A stretch of 64,000 nucleotides of DNA from Synergistaceae bacterium (lineage in GTDB: Bacteria; Synergistota; Synergistia; Synergistales; Aminobacteriaceae): positions 23,024-87,023 of the forward strand of contig JAHDKT010000066.1 in assembly GCA_018436725.1 (NCBI GenBank), in the 5' to 3' direction. A model generated the notes under the pieces. It worked only from the letters and a program-made list of their open reading frames with translations. It was not told the DNA's origin and did not search any database. The translations under genes and the position numbers were made by a program. Shown piece by piece: positions 9,540 through 19,083 of this stretch (position 1 is its first letter; every line of letters starts with the position of its first letter).

Positions 9540-11135
9540 ATGAAGGGGGGTGTGGTCTTGTTCATGAACGAGGTTCCGAATGCCGCCGGGCAAAAGCGAG
9601 CCGAACTCCTCTGGAGAGCGCAGTACGCCATCGCGGACAAAACGGCGACTGCCGGAACGCTTGTGGAAGTGTTCGAGACGGTGCGTGCGGCGCTTTCCGA
9701 CCTGATGGACACGGCGAATTTCTTCATCGCCGAATTCGACGAGGCGACGGGGATGCTGTTCGCACAGCGGCAGTTCGGGCGGGACGAAAGAGTATTCCCC
9801 GCGCGATGGCCATGCGAGCGCTCTTTGGGCGGAAGGGTCATTGTAAAAAAGGAGCCGGTCCTGCTCCCGAAATCGGAGATACTCGAGCTGATCCGCGACA
9901 ATGCTGTGGAACTCGTCGGGCCGCTTCCAGAAGTGTGGATAGGGGTTCCGTTGCTCAACAGCGAGCGAGTTTTTGGAGTCATGGTCGTCCAAAGCTACGA
10001 CGATCCGACGGCCTACGACCAGGAAAGCGCGGAGATCCTGCGAACGGTGGCGAATCAGCTCAGCGTTTATATGGAAAAGAAGCGAGCGGAGGAATATCTG
10101 CGAGAAGGGGAAGCGATATTCAGGACGTTTTTCGAACAAAACAGCGTAGGCTTCTCCATAGCGGACGCCTGGGGGGAATGGCGGCTCTTCAACGACAAAG
10201 TATGCGAGATCACCGGTTATTCGCGCGAGGTGTTCGAAACTCTGAACTGGAAAGATATCACGCCCCCGGAGGATTTCGAACGGGAGAAGGCGTTGCTTGA
10301 AGATATGATCACCGGAAAGACGGATACCTACTCCATCGAAAAACGTTGTGTGCGCGCCGACGGTTCGTTGACGGACATAACGGTCTCCGCGAGGATAATC
10401 GGCGAACGAAGCGGGGGGATGGGGTGCTATGCGTTCATCATTCAGGACATATCCGAGCGAAAAAGGGCGGAACGGGAACTTCAACGCCATCAGGAAGCGC
10501 TCATCGGCAGCATGGCCATTCTGGCGGAACATCGCGACCACGGGACGGGGGAGCATATACGGCGAACCAAGGAGTACGTGCGGAAGCTGCTCGAATGCTC
10601 CGGAGGGGAGCTACTCTATCCGCCGGAACATGTTTCGCTTTTATGGCAGGCGGCCATTCTGCACGATATCGGCAAGGTCGGCGTTCCGGACAGTATTTTG
10701 CTGAAACCGGGAAGGCTTACGCCCGAGGAGTTCGAGATAGTCAAACGACATACGGTGATAGGTTCGGACGTGCTTATGGCTGCCGCGAAAATCTTAGGAG
10801 AGGCTCCTTTTATCGCCTATGCGCAGCAGATCATAGAGTTTCATCACGAAAAATGGGACGGCTCCGGCTATCCGCATGGACTCAAAGGGGAGGAAATCCC
10901 TTTCATAGCCAGAGTGATGGCCGTCGCGGACGTCTACGACGCGCTCGTCACGGAACGCCCATACAAAAAGCCCGTTTCTCACGAAGAGGCCGTGGCCGTC
11001 ATTGCGGAGGGCGCTGGAAATCATTTCGATCCTCGCCTTGTGGACGCTTTCCTTGCATGCGCCGACGAATTCAAACGCATATCGCGGACCGGAAACCCGG
11101 AGTGTCCGACATGTGCGAAACGTTCGCCCGATTGA
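9540..11135 (+). CDS. GAF-PAS-HD-GYP cyclic-di-GMP phosphodiesterase
   Basis: The 531-residue cytoplasmic protein has a GAF domain (about 30-175), a PAS domain with a PAC tail ending in IIQDISERKRAE (about 185-315), and a C-terminal HD-GYP domain (about 320-515). The catalytic set looks intact: EHRDHGTGEH, ILHDIGKVGVPD, KRHTVIGSDVL, FHHEKWDGSGYP (an HHExxDGSGYP variant with the GYP core preserved) and DVYDALVTERPYKK. It should hydrolyse c-di-GMP to GMP or pGpG in response to a small ligand or redox cue. The ATG at 9540 has GGAG 8 nt upstream; a TTG at 9558 is an alternative. Its position between chemoreceptors suggests joint control of motility and surface behaviour. Confidence 0.93.
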   Translation: MKGGVVLFMNEVPNAAGQKRAELLWRAQYAIADKTATAGTLVEVFETVRAALSDLMDTANFFIAEFDEATGMLFAQRQFGRDERVFPARWPCERSLGGRVIVKKEPVLLPKSEILELIRDNAVELVGPLPEVWIGVPLLNSERVFGVMVVQSYDDPTAYDQESAEILRTVANQLSVYMEKKRAEEYLREGEAIFRTFFEQNSVGFSIADAWGEWRLFNDKVCEITGYSREVFETLNWKDITPPEDFEREKALLEDMITGKTDTYSIEKRCVRADGSLTDITVSARIIGERSGGMGCYAFIIQDISERKRAERELQRHQEALIGSMAILAEHRDHGTGEHIRRTKEYVRKLLECSGGELLYPPEHVSLLWQAAILHDIGKVGVPDSILLKPGRLTPEEFEIVKRHTVIGSDVLMAAAKILGEAPFIAYAQQIIEFHHEKWDGSGYPHGLKGEEIPFIARVMAVADVYDALVTERPYKKPVSHEEAVAVIAEGAGNHFDPRLVDAFLACADEFKRISRTGNPECPTCAKRSPD

Positions 11136-11244
11136 GGTGCTCGGCGTTGCGAACGTGTTGCATTCACGATAAAAAACGCACGAATCCCCGTTACACTCTT
11201 GTGCTACATTGCTCCCGATGGAAACTATTTCGAGGAGGAGGACC

Positions 11245-12378
11245 ATGAAGATCTTTGGATTCCAAAGCCTCGGCGCGATGATGATTTTCGCCGCGAGCGT
11301 TGTTATGCTTTCCGTCTACATCCTTTCAACCGTTACGGTCTCCCGGATGCTTTCCTCTCGACTCGATACCCTCGAAGCGAGCAATCAGAGTCGTATCGCC
11401 CGTTCCGTCGGTCTGTGGCTGGACGAGTGGTTCGAGGCAAAGAAGAGAATTCTCCACGACCTCGCGTCGAATCCGAGAGTACAGACGGGCAACTGGTGGC
11501 AGATGGAGAGTCCGCTCAAGGAAGCGCAGGCGCTTGTTCCCGAATCTCTTCTCATCCTTTTCGCTTCGCCGGACGGTTCGTACAACGCGACCAACTCGGG
11601 CCGAGGGAGCGTTCAAGACAGAACGTACTTCAAAAAGATCATGGAGGAAGGCGCTCCGTACTATCTGGACGAGCCCGTGATATCGAAAAGCACCGGAAAG
11701 CCTATCATCGTTCTCGCCGTTCCTTTGGAGGGAAAAGGCGTCCGCAAGGGGGTTCTGGCGATGGCGCTCGACGTCGGGGCGGTCACGGCCATACTCCGCA
11801 AAGTCGTCGAAGAGGACGAACAGCGCATTGTCTCTCCGGCTTCCGGTTCCGGGCTTGTGTCCGCTTCCACGAAAGAGGCTCTTTCCATGAACTTTTCGAT
11901 GGGTTCCTCCGGTATTGTAGGGATAGAACAGTTTGTCGACGCTCTGCGCGAACGGAGGCAAGATTCCATTCTGGCGGAAACTTCCTAGGGAAAGAGCTTC
12001 TTGGCGCTTTCCCCCGTAGGAGAATGGGGGTACGGCGTACTGTATTCGGTTCCGTACGGCGCCATCGCCGCTTTTTCGAGGGAGACCGCGCTGCTCCAGC
12101 TTGTCGGAAGCGGAGTCGGGCTTCTGTTCTCCGTGCTGCTCATAGCGTTCTTGAGTAGAATGTGGACCATAAATCTTCCGAAGAACTTCACCGATCTTCT
12201 CGAACGCTTCGGCGAGGGCGATCTGACGGTGCGCTTTCCCGGCTCGGGGGAGGATGAAATCGCCCGTATGGGAAGGTCGTTGAATGAAATGATCTGCGGA
12301 CTTGGCGACTCGATAGCCGCTCTCGCGCTGGATGCCTCCGGAGGTATGGAGGCCGTGGTATCGCCTCGGGCGACGTGA
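11245..12378 (+). pseudogene. Decayed chemoreceptor: Cache-HAMP with internal TAG and no signalling domain
   Basis: The frame starts at an ATG with GAGGAGGA just upstream. It encodes a TM helix, then a Cache-type sensor (motifs RTYFKKIMEEG and PVISKSTGKPIIVLAVPLE). It is broken by TAG at 11986-11988, in a position where the same frame continues without a shift: GKSFLALSPVGEWGYGVLYSV, a second TM helix, and HAMP (RFPGSGEDEIARMGRSLNEM). The frame then ends at 12378, just after HAMP, with a short non-homologous tail. The entire methyl-accepting domain is missing. A nonsense mutation and a 3' deletion are both needed to explain it, so I call it a pseudogene. The next receptor starts 90 bp later. 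Confidence 0.85.
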
Positions 12379-12467
12379 TGGTTTTTTCATGTTGTTAATC
12401 GTGTTTACAATATAAAAAATCCAAGAATATCATTTAAATTTTTATGAATAATAAGGAAGTGGTTCGG

Positions 12468-14642
12468 ATGAGACTGCGTCTCAAGGGGAAAATGCTCGTT
12501 TCGATCGTCGGCGCCGTCGTTCTGGTGCTGGCGGGAGTCATTGGGTACGTCGGGGTTATGGCGAGGAGTTCGGCGCTCGAGAACGCGCAGCGGTTGGCGG
12601 CTGCGATATCCAGCGAAGTCTCGCTCGGGGTGCGCGCGGAGATCGAGACGGGGATGATCGCCGCGCGCACGATTGCTCAGGCGCTCGCGGGGATGGGCCG
12701 CGCGGGCGAAGGGGCCAGGAAGAGCGCGCTGGGAATGCTCGAAAGCGTGCTGAAGAACACGCCGGTCGCCCTTTCCACGTGGCTTGTCTTCGAGCCGAAC
12801 GCGTTCGACGGGAAGGACGGCGAATTCGCGGGGAAGGATGGTTTTCTGCCGTCGGGGCGTTTCAGCGGGACGTTCCTCAAATCGGGGAGCGACGTGCAGA
12901 GAAGTTACGACATCACGGACGAGATGCTGGTCACTCCGGGCGACGGCGACTGGTATCTGATTGCGCGGAATACGGGAAAGGAGACGGTCATGGAGCCGTA
13001 CTCCTACAACTACACCGGAAAACCCGGTGACGACAAGTTCATCGTCAGCCTGTGCATTCCGGTGAAGATCGGCGGAAAAGTCGCCGGGGTCGCGGGCGTC
13101 GATATCGACCTGGAGAACGTCAGGCGTATGGTGGAAGCCGTGCGGGTGATGGAGAGCGGCGTGGGCTCGCTCTTCTCCAACTCGGGGATTGTCGTCTCGG
13201 CGCCCGACAGGAAGATGATCGGCGAACCCCTCGGGGAGGCGGGCAAGGGGACGCTGCGGAATCTGTCGCGGATTCTCGACGGTGTTTCGAAGGGAGAGTC
13301 CTTCTCGCTGCACGACGTCTCGCCGGCCGGGAGCGGGGAGGCGCTGAACGTGCTGACGCCGGTCCGGCTGGGTGAATCCGCCACGCCGTGGAGCATGATG
13401 GTTTCCATCCCGGTGTCCGATATCACCGCGGCTCCGGACAGGTTGTTGCGGAATATTCTTCTGGTCTCCGCCGTCGGACTGGCGCTGTTGGCGCTGCTGA
13501 TCCTCTGGATCGTCGGCAGGCTCGCCCGTCCGATCATCGGCGTGGCCGAGGTGCTTCGCAAACAGGCTTCGGGTGATTTCCGCTCCGACGACGCGCACGC
13601 TTGGCTCTCCCGCGCGACGAACGACGAGATCGGCGACATGATCGCCGCGTTGGGCGCGATGGACCGGTCGATTACCGCGACCGTCCGTGCCTTGCGGAAG
13701 GAGTCGGAGACGCTTTCCGGGAGCGCGCAGTCGCTGGCGGCGATCTCCGAGCAGACGGTGGCCTCGATGGACGAGGTGCGCGTCTCCGTGGACAGGGTGG
13801 CGTCCCTCTCCGAGTCGAACGCCGCCGCGCTCGAAGAGACGAACGCGGGCGTCGAAGAGGTTTCCGCATCGGCGTCGCAGTCGGCGAAGGCCGTCGCCGG
13901 GGGAGCGGCCGCCGCCGAACGGACGAGAAGCGCCAGCGAGAGCGCCGTGGACAAGGTGCGCGCTATGGTGCGGGAGATACGCAAAGTGGGCGAGATGTCG
14001 CAGAAGACGGTCGAGGATATGAACAAGGTCGGCCGGTCGGTCGACTCCATCGCGGGCTTCGTGGCGACCATAGGGCAGATCGCCGACCAGACCAATCTGC
14101 TTGCGCTGAACGCGGCCATAGAGGCTGCCCGGGCGGGAGAGGCCGGGCGCGGGTTCGCGGTCGTGGCCGACGAGGTCCGCAAGCTGGCCGAGCAGTCCAA
14201 CGAAGCGGCGAAGGACGTCGCCCGTCTGATCGAATCGCTGCAGTCGGACGCGGGACGTTCCGTCTCGTCGATGAAGCAGGTCGACGCCATCGTCGAAACC
14301 ACCGTGCGCCAGTCGGAGGACGCTCGGGAGGGGCTGGAAGAGGCGCTCAAGAGCATCGCGGAGATAGGCGACATCATCCGATCGATCGCCGCCTCCGCGG
14401 ACGAGATGGCCGCCTCCAGCCAGGAGATGGCGAACGGCGTCGACTCCGCCACCAGGGGGACGATGGAGGTGACCTCCTCCATGGAGGCGATATCCCGTGC
14501 TACCGGCGACACGGCGAAGGCGTCAGAGGACGTCGCGGCGGAGGCGCAGAGCCTCTCCGGAGCTGCGGAAAATCTCGCCCGGCTCGTCGCCGGCTTCAAA
14601 ATCGACGAAGAGACGAGGGGGCTGCGCTCGGTCGGAAGGTAG
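12468..14642 (+). CDS. Methyl-accepting chemotaxis protein with dCache sensor
   Basis: This 724-residue chemoreceptor has TM1 at about 9-29, a periplasmic double-Cache sensor at about 35-320 (with the segments [15 protein letters not shown] and [19 protein letters not shown]), TM2 at about 327-350, HAMP to about 405, then the cytoplasmic signalling coiled coil with the conserved hairpin near 536-575 ([22 protein letters not shown]). The sensor class often binds amino acids or organic acids. I use the ATG at 12468 because AAGGAAG sits 8 nt upstream; an in-frame ATG at 12444 lacks a site. It is intact, unlike its upstream neighbour. A terminator lies about 150 bp downstream. Confidence 0.95.
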   Translation: MRLRLKGKMLVSIVGAVVLVLAGVIGYVGVMARSSALENAQRLAAAISSEVSLGVRAEIETGMIAARTIAQALAGMGRAGEGARKSALGMLESVLKNTPVALSTWLVFEPNAFDGKDGEFAGKDGFLPSGRFSGTFLKSGSDVQRSYDITDEMLVTPGDGDWYLIARNTGKETVMEPYSYNYTGKPGDDKFIVSLCIPVKIGGKVAGVAGVDIDLENVRRMVEAVRVMESGVGSLFSNSGIVVSAPDRKMIGEPLGEAGKGTLRNLSRILDGVSKGESFSLHDVSPAGSGEALNVLTPVRLGESATPWSMMVSIPVSDITAAPDRLLRNILLVSAVGLALLALLILWIVGRLARPIIGVAEVLRKQASGDFRSDDAHAWLSRATNDEIGDMIAALGAMDRSITATVRALRKESETLSGSAQSLAAISEQTVASMDEVRVSVDRVASLSESNAAALEETNAGVEEVSASASQSAKAVAGGAAAAERTRSASESAVDKVRAMVREIRKVGEMSQKTVEDMNKVGRSVDSIAGFVATIGQIADQTNLLALNAAIEAARAGEAGRGFAVVADEVRKLAEQSNEAAKDVARLIESLQSDAGRSVSSMKQVDAIVETTVRQSEDAREGLEEALKSIAEIGDIIRSIAASADEMAASSQEMANGVDSATRGTMEVTSSMEAISRATGDTAKASEDVAAEAQSLSGAAENLARLVAGFKIDEETRGLRSVGR

Positions 14643-14793
14643 CGATGAGAAAGATAGCCTTGAGGGAAATGCTCCGGGCGGGCGGTGCGCCAAATCTTGT
14701 AGCTCTTGTGGCGATTCCTTGGAGATAGGGCGTGAAAACGGGTAGGCTGATGCTCGCTTGGCGATACGATAGCCCGTCGATCCGTACGGAAGA

Positions 14794-14830
14794 AAAGAGC
14801 CCCGGGACATTCCCGAGGCTCTTTCTCTTC
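14794..14830. terminator. Terminator between converging chemoreceptor and gldA
   Basis: AGAGCC/CGGGA pairs with TCCCG/AGGCTCT (14796-14822), with AAAA on the left and a T-rich stretch on the right, so it can serve both directions. Confidence 0.8.
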
Positions 14831-14840
14831 TTTGCTGCGG

Positions 14841-15935
14841 TTAGGCCAGGAAGCTCCGCCCGAGAGCGTCCGCCGCCAGGATGGCGGCGCTCACGTCCTG
14901 CGGCGTCACCGCGAAGGGCATGTTGTGAATGGTCTCGCCGGGGGCGCAGGCGGTCTTCGCCACTTCCATGATCCGCTCGGGGTTCACCTCCGTCACGCCC
15001 ATCTCTTCGAGCGTGACGGGAAGGCCGACCGAGGCGCAGAAACCGAGGACCTCCTCCAGCTCCTTCTCGGGGGCGTTCTCAAGCACAAGCTGGACGAGCG
15101 TGCCGAAAGCGACCTTCTCCCCGTGGTAGAGACCGTGGCACTCCTCCATCACCGTGAAGCCGTTGTGGACCGCGTGCGCCGCGCCCAGTCCGCCGCTCTC
15201 GAAGCCGAGACCGCTGAGATACGTGTTCGCTTCGACGATGTTTTCCACAGCCTTGGTGCAGGCGGACGCCTCCACCGCGAGCAGCGCCTTGACCCCGTCC
15301 GCAAGGAGCGTGTCGTAGCAGAGCTTCGCCAAGGCGAGCGCCGCCTTCGTGGCGTGTCCTCCGGGCATGTTGGTTTTGTCCGCCGCGATGCAGGCGCGCG
15401 CCTCGAAGTAGGTCGCCAGGGCGTCTCCCATGCCGGCGGCGAGAAGGCGGACAGGCGCCTTGGAGATCACCTCCGTGTCCACGAGGACGACGTCGGGATT
15501 CTTCGGAAGGACGAGGTACTCGCTGAAGACGCCCTCCTCGGTGTAGATCACCGAGAGCGCGCTGCACGGCGCGTCGGTGGAGGCGATCGTCGGGACGACG
15601 ACCGCAGGTTTCTGCTCGTAGTACGCCACGGCCTTCGCCGTATCGAGAATCTTTCCGCCGCCGACGCCGAGCACCGCGTCGCACTTCTTTTCGCGGCACA
15701 CCGTGCGGATCCGGTCGATCTCTTTGCGGGAGCACTCTCCGTTGAACTTCTCGAAGACGAGCGCCCCCGCGTCGCCGTCGAAACTCTCCGCGAGCGTCTC
15801 ACCCAGACGGGCGAGGCCGCCGCCGCTGATCAGCACCAGAAAGGACTTCCCGAACGTCCCGATGTGACTCTTCAGCCGTTTCAACTCTCCAAAACCCTGA
15901 ACGTACTTCCCCGGAGCGATCATGATGCGTGTCAT
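14841..15935 (-). CDS. gldA: Glycerol dehydrogenase
   Basis: This 364-residue iron-type alcohol dehydrogenase family protein closely follows the glycerol dehydrogenase pattern. It has the NAD-binding GVGGGKILDTAKAVA, the TIASTDAPCSALSVIY segment, and metal ligands in AAGMGDALATYFEAR (Asp) and in GLGAAHAVHNGF and CHGLYHGEKVAFG (His). It oxidises glycerol to dihydroxyacetone with NAD+, or runs in reverse on small carbonyls. The ATG at 15935 is preferred because AGAGGTG lies 6 nt upstream; GTG at 15944 would overlap that site. It is monocistronic, with its own palindromic operator upstream and a terminator downstream. Confidence 0.93.
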   Translation of the reverse strand: MTRIMIAPGKYVQGFGELKRLKSHIGTFGKSFLVLISGGGLARLGETLAESFDGDAGALVFEKFNGECSRKEIDRIRTVCREKKCDAVLGVGGGKILDTAKAVAYYEQKPAVVVPTIASTDAPCSALSVIYTEEGVFSEYLVLPKNPDVVLVDTEVISKAPVRLLAAGMGDALATYFEARACIAADKTNMPGGHATKAALALAKLCYDTLLADGVKALLAVEASACTKAVENIVEANTYLSGLGFESGGLGAAHAVHNGFTVMEECHGLYHGEKVAFGTLVQLVLENAPEKELEEVLGFCASVGLPVTLEEMGVTEVNPERIMEVAKTACAPGETIHNMPFAVTPQDVSAAILAADALGRSFLA

Positions 15936-15951
15936 CTGCAACACCTCTTAT

Positions 15952-15980
15952 TATGATATATTGTTCACTATTATATCATA
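15952..15980 (-). promoter_or_regulatory. Palindromic operator overlapping the gldA -10 box
   Basis: TATGATATA (15952-15960) and TATATCATA (15972-15980) form a perfect 9-bp inverted repeat with an 11-bp spacer. A perfect TATAAT on the minus strand (15975-15970) overlaps one arm, so bound protein would cover the promoter. No good -35 is visible. Confidence 0.55.
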
Positions 15981-16081
15981 CCAAAAAAGATTTAAGGTCG
16001 GAAGATAGAGCGCATCGTCGCGGATGCCGCCGAAGACCCGAAGTGCAGCGAGTCAATGGGGAGAATTTTTGGAGATTGTGG

Positions 16082-16140
16082 GAAGAAAGAAGAGGAGCGT
16101 CGGCATGAAGGCGATTCACCGGCGCTCCTCTTCTTTCTTC
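16082..16140 (-). terminator. Strong stem-loop after the AbgB-like gene
   Basis: The 18-nt arms at 16082-16099 and 16123-16140 are perfect complements (GAAGAAAGAAGAGGAGCG and its reverse complement). The stem lies 31 bp past the stop of the M20 gene, and its 3' arm on the minus strand is pyrimidine-rich. Confidence 0.75.
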
Positions 16141-16170
16141 CCGATTTATAGATCCTGGTTTTCCTCGGGC

Positions 16171-17559
16171 TTATGCCTTGGGTTTCGCGCCCGGAGGAAG
16201 AGGGGAAGCATACGGATTGTTTTTGATTTGTTTCTCGAAGACTTCCTTTGCTTTGACGACCAGTTCCGGTTTTTTAAGGAGTTCGATGCCTGCAAGGCCG
16301 AGCGTCTTGGCGGCGACAAGCATGCCCTTCTGTCCGATGGTAGTTCCCGCGCATGCGGCGAACTGCCACGAATGCGTCGTGACGGAGAGAGGAGACGTCG
16401 TCACGATCAGCTGCGCAGTCGGAACCACGTGGCTCACGTCGCCGACATCCGTCGAACCGGGGAGCGGCTTGCCCTTGTCCATGACGGGAATGATCGTATC
16501 GCAGATGTACTTGTCGTCCGCATTCTCACCGAACTGCTCCCGGAACATCGTTCGCGTTTTCTCCAGAAATTCCGGAGCCGTTTTTCCAAGTTCCTCCGCG
16601 AAGCGGAGTTCTTCCTCCGTGTACTCCGGAGCCCCGACTTCTTTGAGCTTTTCGAGCAGCAACGCTTCAAGGACGTCGTTGCTTACGACGTTGTAGCACC
16701 CGGTCAGGAATTCGATGTCGAAAGTGGTTCCCGTCATCTTCGCGGCGCCTTCGGCGCAATCCACGATTCGATTGTACACTTCCTCCACCTGAGGGCGTTT
16801 CGGCGCACGGACATAGTACCAGACCGTGGCTTCCGCAGGAACGATGTTGGGTTCCCCCCCGCCGTTGGTAATAACGTAGTGCATCCGTGCGTCGGGGATG
16901 ATGTGTTCTCTGAGGTAGTTGGTTCCCACATTCATTAGTTCGACCGCGTCGAGAGCACTCTTGCCGTTGTACGGATCGTAGGCGGCGTGCGCCGTTCTTC
17001 CGTGGAAATTGAATTTCGCCGAGTTCATGGCAAGGAAGTTGGCGGCCCAGATGCTGTTGTAGTAGAACGGATGCCATGTCAGCGCGCAGTCGACGTCGTC
17101 GAAAAGGCCGGCGCGGACCATGAAGACCTTTCCGGCGAGAAGCTCTTCCGCAGGACATCCGTAGAATCGTACGGTTCCTTTGACCTCTCCCGATTCAATC
17201 GCGTCTTTCAGAGCGATCGCGGCTCCTACCGCCGCGACGCCGAGAAGGTTGTGTCCGCATCCATGACCCGCTTTTCCTTCCTCGAGCGGTTCCTTCGCGG
17301 GTTGTCGCTTCTGCGAAAGCCGGGGCAGCGCGTCGTACTCCCCGAGGAACCCTACGACGGGCTTTCCGTTTCCGAATTCCGCGACCAGGGCGGTCGGCAT
17401 GTCCGCCACGCCCAAGGAGACTTTAAAACCTTCCTGCTCAAGGAAATCCGCTATCGCTTTCGAGGATTTGTGTTCCTTGAATCCGGGTTCGGCGAATTCC
17501 CATATCGCGTCGCTGAGGGCGACGAGTTTCTCTCTGCGTTTCTCTATCGAATCGAGCAT
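16171..17559 (-). CDS. M20 amidohydrolase, AbgB / p-aminobenzoyl-glutamate hydrolase subunit B-like
   Basis: The 462-residue protein has the length and motifs of the AbgB branch of M20D amidohydrolases: FLGEYDALP, KAGHGCGHNLLG (metal-binding Cys/His), CPAEELLAGK, NGGGEPNIVPAEA, and a late GSTDVGDVSHVVPTAQL segment. AbgB-like enzymes split amide bonds between an acyl or aromatic group and an amino acid such as glutamate. It is the last gene of a five-gene operon with two membrane proteins, an M14 enzyme and a regulator, so it probably degrades what that membrane system imports. It lies 20 bp after the upstream stop. A second M20 enzyme encoded at 29685 belongs to a different transport operon. 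Confidence 0.85.
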   Translation of the reverse strand: MLDSIEKRREKLVALSDAIWEFAEPGFKEHKSSKAIADFLEQEGFKVSLGVADMPTALVAEFGNGKPVVGFLGEYDALPRLSQKRQPAKEPLEEGKAGHGCGHNLLGVAAVGAAIALKDAIESGEVKGTVRFYGCPAEELLAGKVFMVRAGLFDDVDCALTWHPFYYNSIWAANFLAMNSAKFNFHGRTAHAAYDPYNGKSALDAVELMNVGTNYLREHIIPDARMHYVITNGGGEPNIVPAEATVWYYVRAPKRPQVEEVYNRIVDCAEGAAKMTGTTFDIEFLTGCYNVVSNDVLEALLLEKLKEVGAPEYTEEELRFAEELGKTAPEFLEKTRTMFREQFGENADDKYICDTIIPVMDKGKPLPGSTDVGDVSHVVPTAQLIVTTSPLSVTTHSWQFAACAGTTIGQKGMLVAAKTLGLAGIELLKKPELVVKAKEVFEKQIKNNPYASPLPPGAKPKA

Positions 17560-17579
17560 CGTTCATCCCTCCCCGAGAG

Positions 17580-18272
17580 TTAGATGATCCCTCTTTGTTT
17601 CAGAGCGCGGGCGATAAGAATTGTCCCGAAGATCGTCACGATGATAACGGCGTAGACCGGAATTCCGGGAAGGAACTTCAGGTAGCCGCCCTTGTACAGA
17701 AGCGTCATGACAAGCCCGAGCGGAATGGCGATGAGCGCGATCTTGGGATTTTTGACGGTTTGCTGTCCCAGGATAGCTCCGAAAATGGCCGGAAGGAGGA
17801 AGTTGAGGGAATCATACACGGGTTTCGGAAGCATGCTGAGGATGGAGGTTCCCAAAGCGACGCCGATTGAAAGGAGAATGATATTGACCAGAACGGAGGT
17901 GGCGACGCCGATGGTGGAGATGATGCTGCCTTCGGGCGTGCCTTTTTCCACGCCGGCGGCGTCCTGGGCGATCGCCGAGCAGGGGACTCTGAGGTTACCG
18001 ATGTTCCCGGAGAGGAAGGACATGTAGGTGCCGGGTATGCCGAGTATCGTGAAGTAAGATACGGGTTCGACCACGTAAAAGACTCCTGAGACGCTGATCT
18101 GCATGATGGTTCCGGTGATCACCGCGGACCATGGAGGCATGATGCCGTAGACGAAATAAAGAACCGCTACGGGCGCGAAGCTAAGAAGAACGCCGATCAA
18201 GGTTGTGGACATTCCCCATTTGATGATATAGGGCGTATATTCGTTCTCGAAGACATTATTGTTCTGCGTCAT
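17580..18272 (-). CDS. Membrane protein, second subunit of DUF5058-type transporter
   Basis: This 230-residue, very hydrophobic protein has about six TM helices, a charged N-terminal tail, and conserved-looking loops such as GIPGTYMSFLSGNIGNLRVPCS and EKGTPEGSIIST. I do not recognise a named family with certainty. Homologues next to DUF5058 genes are often labelled channel-like. It starts 12 bp after the stop of the DUF5058 gene and is of nearly equal length, so the two probably form a hetero-oligomeric membrane transporter. The adjacent amidohydrolases suggest an N-acyl amino acid or small peptide conjugate as substrate; that is inference. Confidence 0.65.
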   Translation of the reverse strand: MTQNNNVFENEYTPYIIKWGMSTTLIGVLLSFAPVAVLYFVYGIMPPWSAVITGTIMQISVSGVFYVVEPVSYFTILGIPGTYMSFLSGNIGNLRVPCSAIAQDAAGVEKGTPEGSIISTIGVATSVLVNIILLSIGVALGTSILSMLPKPVYDSLNFLLPAIFGAILGQQTVKNPKIALIAIPLGLVMTLLYKGGYLKFLPGIPVYAVIIVTIFGTILIARALKQRGII

Positions 18273-18284
18273 CGGGTACCCCTC

Positions 18285-18995
18285 CTATCCCACGAAAACC
18301 GCGACGAGCATGCCGACGAACATCGATATCGAGACGCCCCACTCGTCGACCCAGTGCTTCTTGTTCTTGCGGCCGTAGTATGTAAGAGCAGCCATGCAGA
18401 GAAAGCCGGCGATCGCCGCGAAGGCCCCCTTGTTCTGCATCGAGAAGGGGACGACCCTGTCGAGCGAAAGGTAGGTGAATGCGCCGATCATACCTCCGGC
18501 GGCGACGATCGGTATCATCGTCGACTTGCCGCCGGCGAGCTTCAGGCGGATACCGTCGAGTTTATGGGAGAAGAGTCCGGCGAAAAGAGGCCAGCCTATG
18601 CTACCGAGCGTCATGACCCATACTGCGCAGGCGAACACCGTGACCGTCATTCCTTCGCCGCCGAATTTCACGTTCATGGCCTGTGCGCCGAAATTCGCGG
18701 CCATCAGCTCGTACGCCACCGAGCCGATGTAGGAAAGCCTAAGCCAAGGAATGCCGCCTCCCATCGCCCGCATAAGGGCGAGCAGGCCTGCGAAAATCGC
18801 CAAAGACGGGCCGATCGCCGCCACAGCGCTGCTTCGGATGGCGCGTTTCATCTGATCGTCGGTGATCCCCATCTTTCTTCCGTCTTTGAGAGATCGTACA
18901 AGGAAAAGATATGACTGAAAAAGAACAAGCATAACCGGAATGGCGCAGGCGATCCATATTATCCCGCTGTTTGCAATTTCCATATAATCGTTCAT
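18285..18995 (-). CDS. DUF5058 family membrane protein
   Basis: The 236-residue integral membrane protein starts with the pattern NDYMEIANSGIIWIAC, a hallmark I associate with DUF5058. A cytoplasmic KDGRKMGITDDQMKRAIRSS loop and about six TM helices follow. The family has no established biochemical function. In this operon it is paired with a second membrane protein of the same size and flanked by an M14 aspartoacylase-like enzyme and an AbgB-like M20 enzyme. I infer an uptake system for an amide-linked amino-acid conjugate. The 88-bp gap to the upstream M14 gene holds no gene or clear terminator. Confidence 0.75.
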   Translation of the reverse strand: MNDYMEIANSGIIWIACAIPVMLVLFQSYLFLVRSLKDGRKMGITDDQMKRAIRSSAVAAIGPSLAIFAGLLALMRAMGGGIPWLRLSYIGSVAYELMAANFGAQAMNVKFGGEGMTVTVFACAVWVMTLGSIGWPLFAGLFSHKLDGIRLKLAGGKSTMIPIVAAGGMIGAFTYLSLDRVVPFSMQNKGAFAAIAGFLCMAALTYYGRKNKKHWVDEWGVSISMFVGMLVAVFVG

Positions 18996-19083
18996 TTGCT
19001 TTCAACTCCCTTCTCCGATATCGATATGTATTTGTCCGGTGCGTTTTTTCGACGGGCTTTGCTTTCCTCCTTTCTTCGAATGT

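Noticed and set aside
11986..11988. TAG as a possible pyrrolysine codon
   Set aside because: The gene is a chemoreceptor lacking its signalling domain, not a methylamine methyltransferase, and no pyl genes are visible. A nonsense mutation is simpler.
13010..14599. 529-codon leftward frame opposite the chemoreceptor
   Set aside because: It is the Ser/Ala-rich antisense of the conserved coiled-coil signalling domain.
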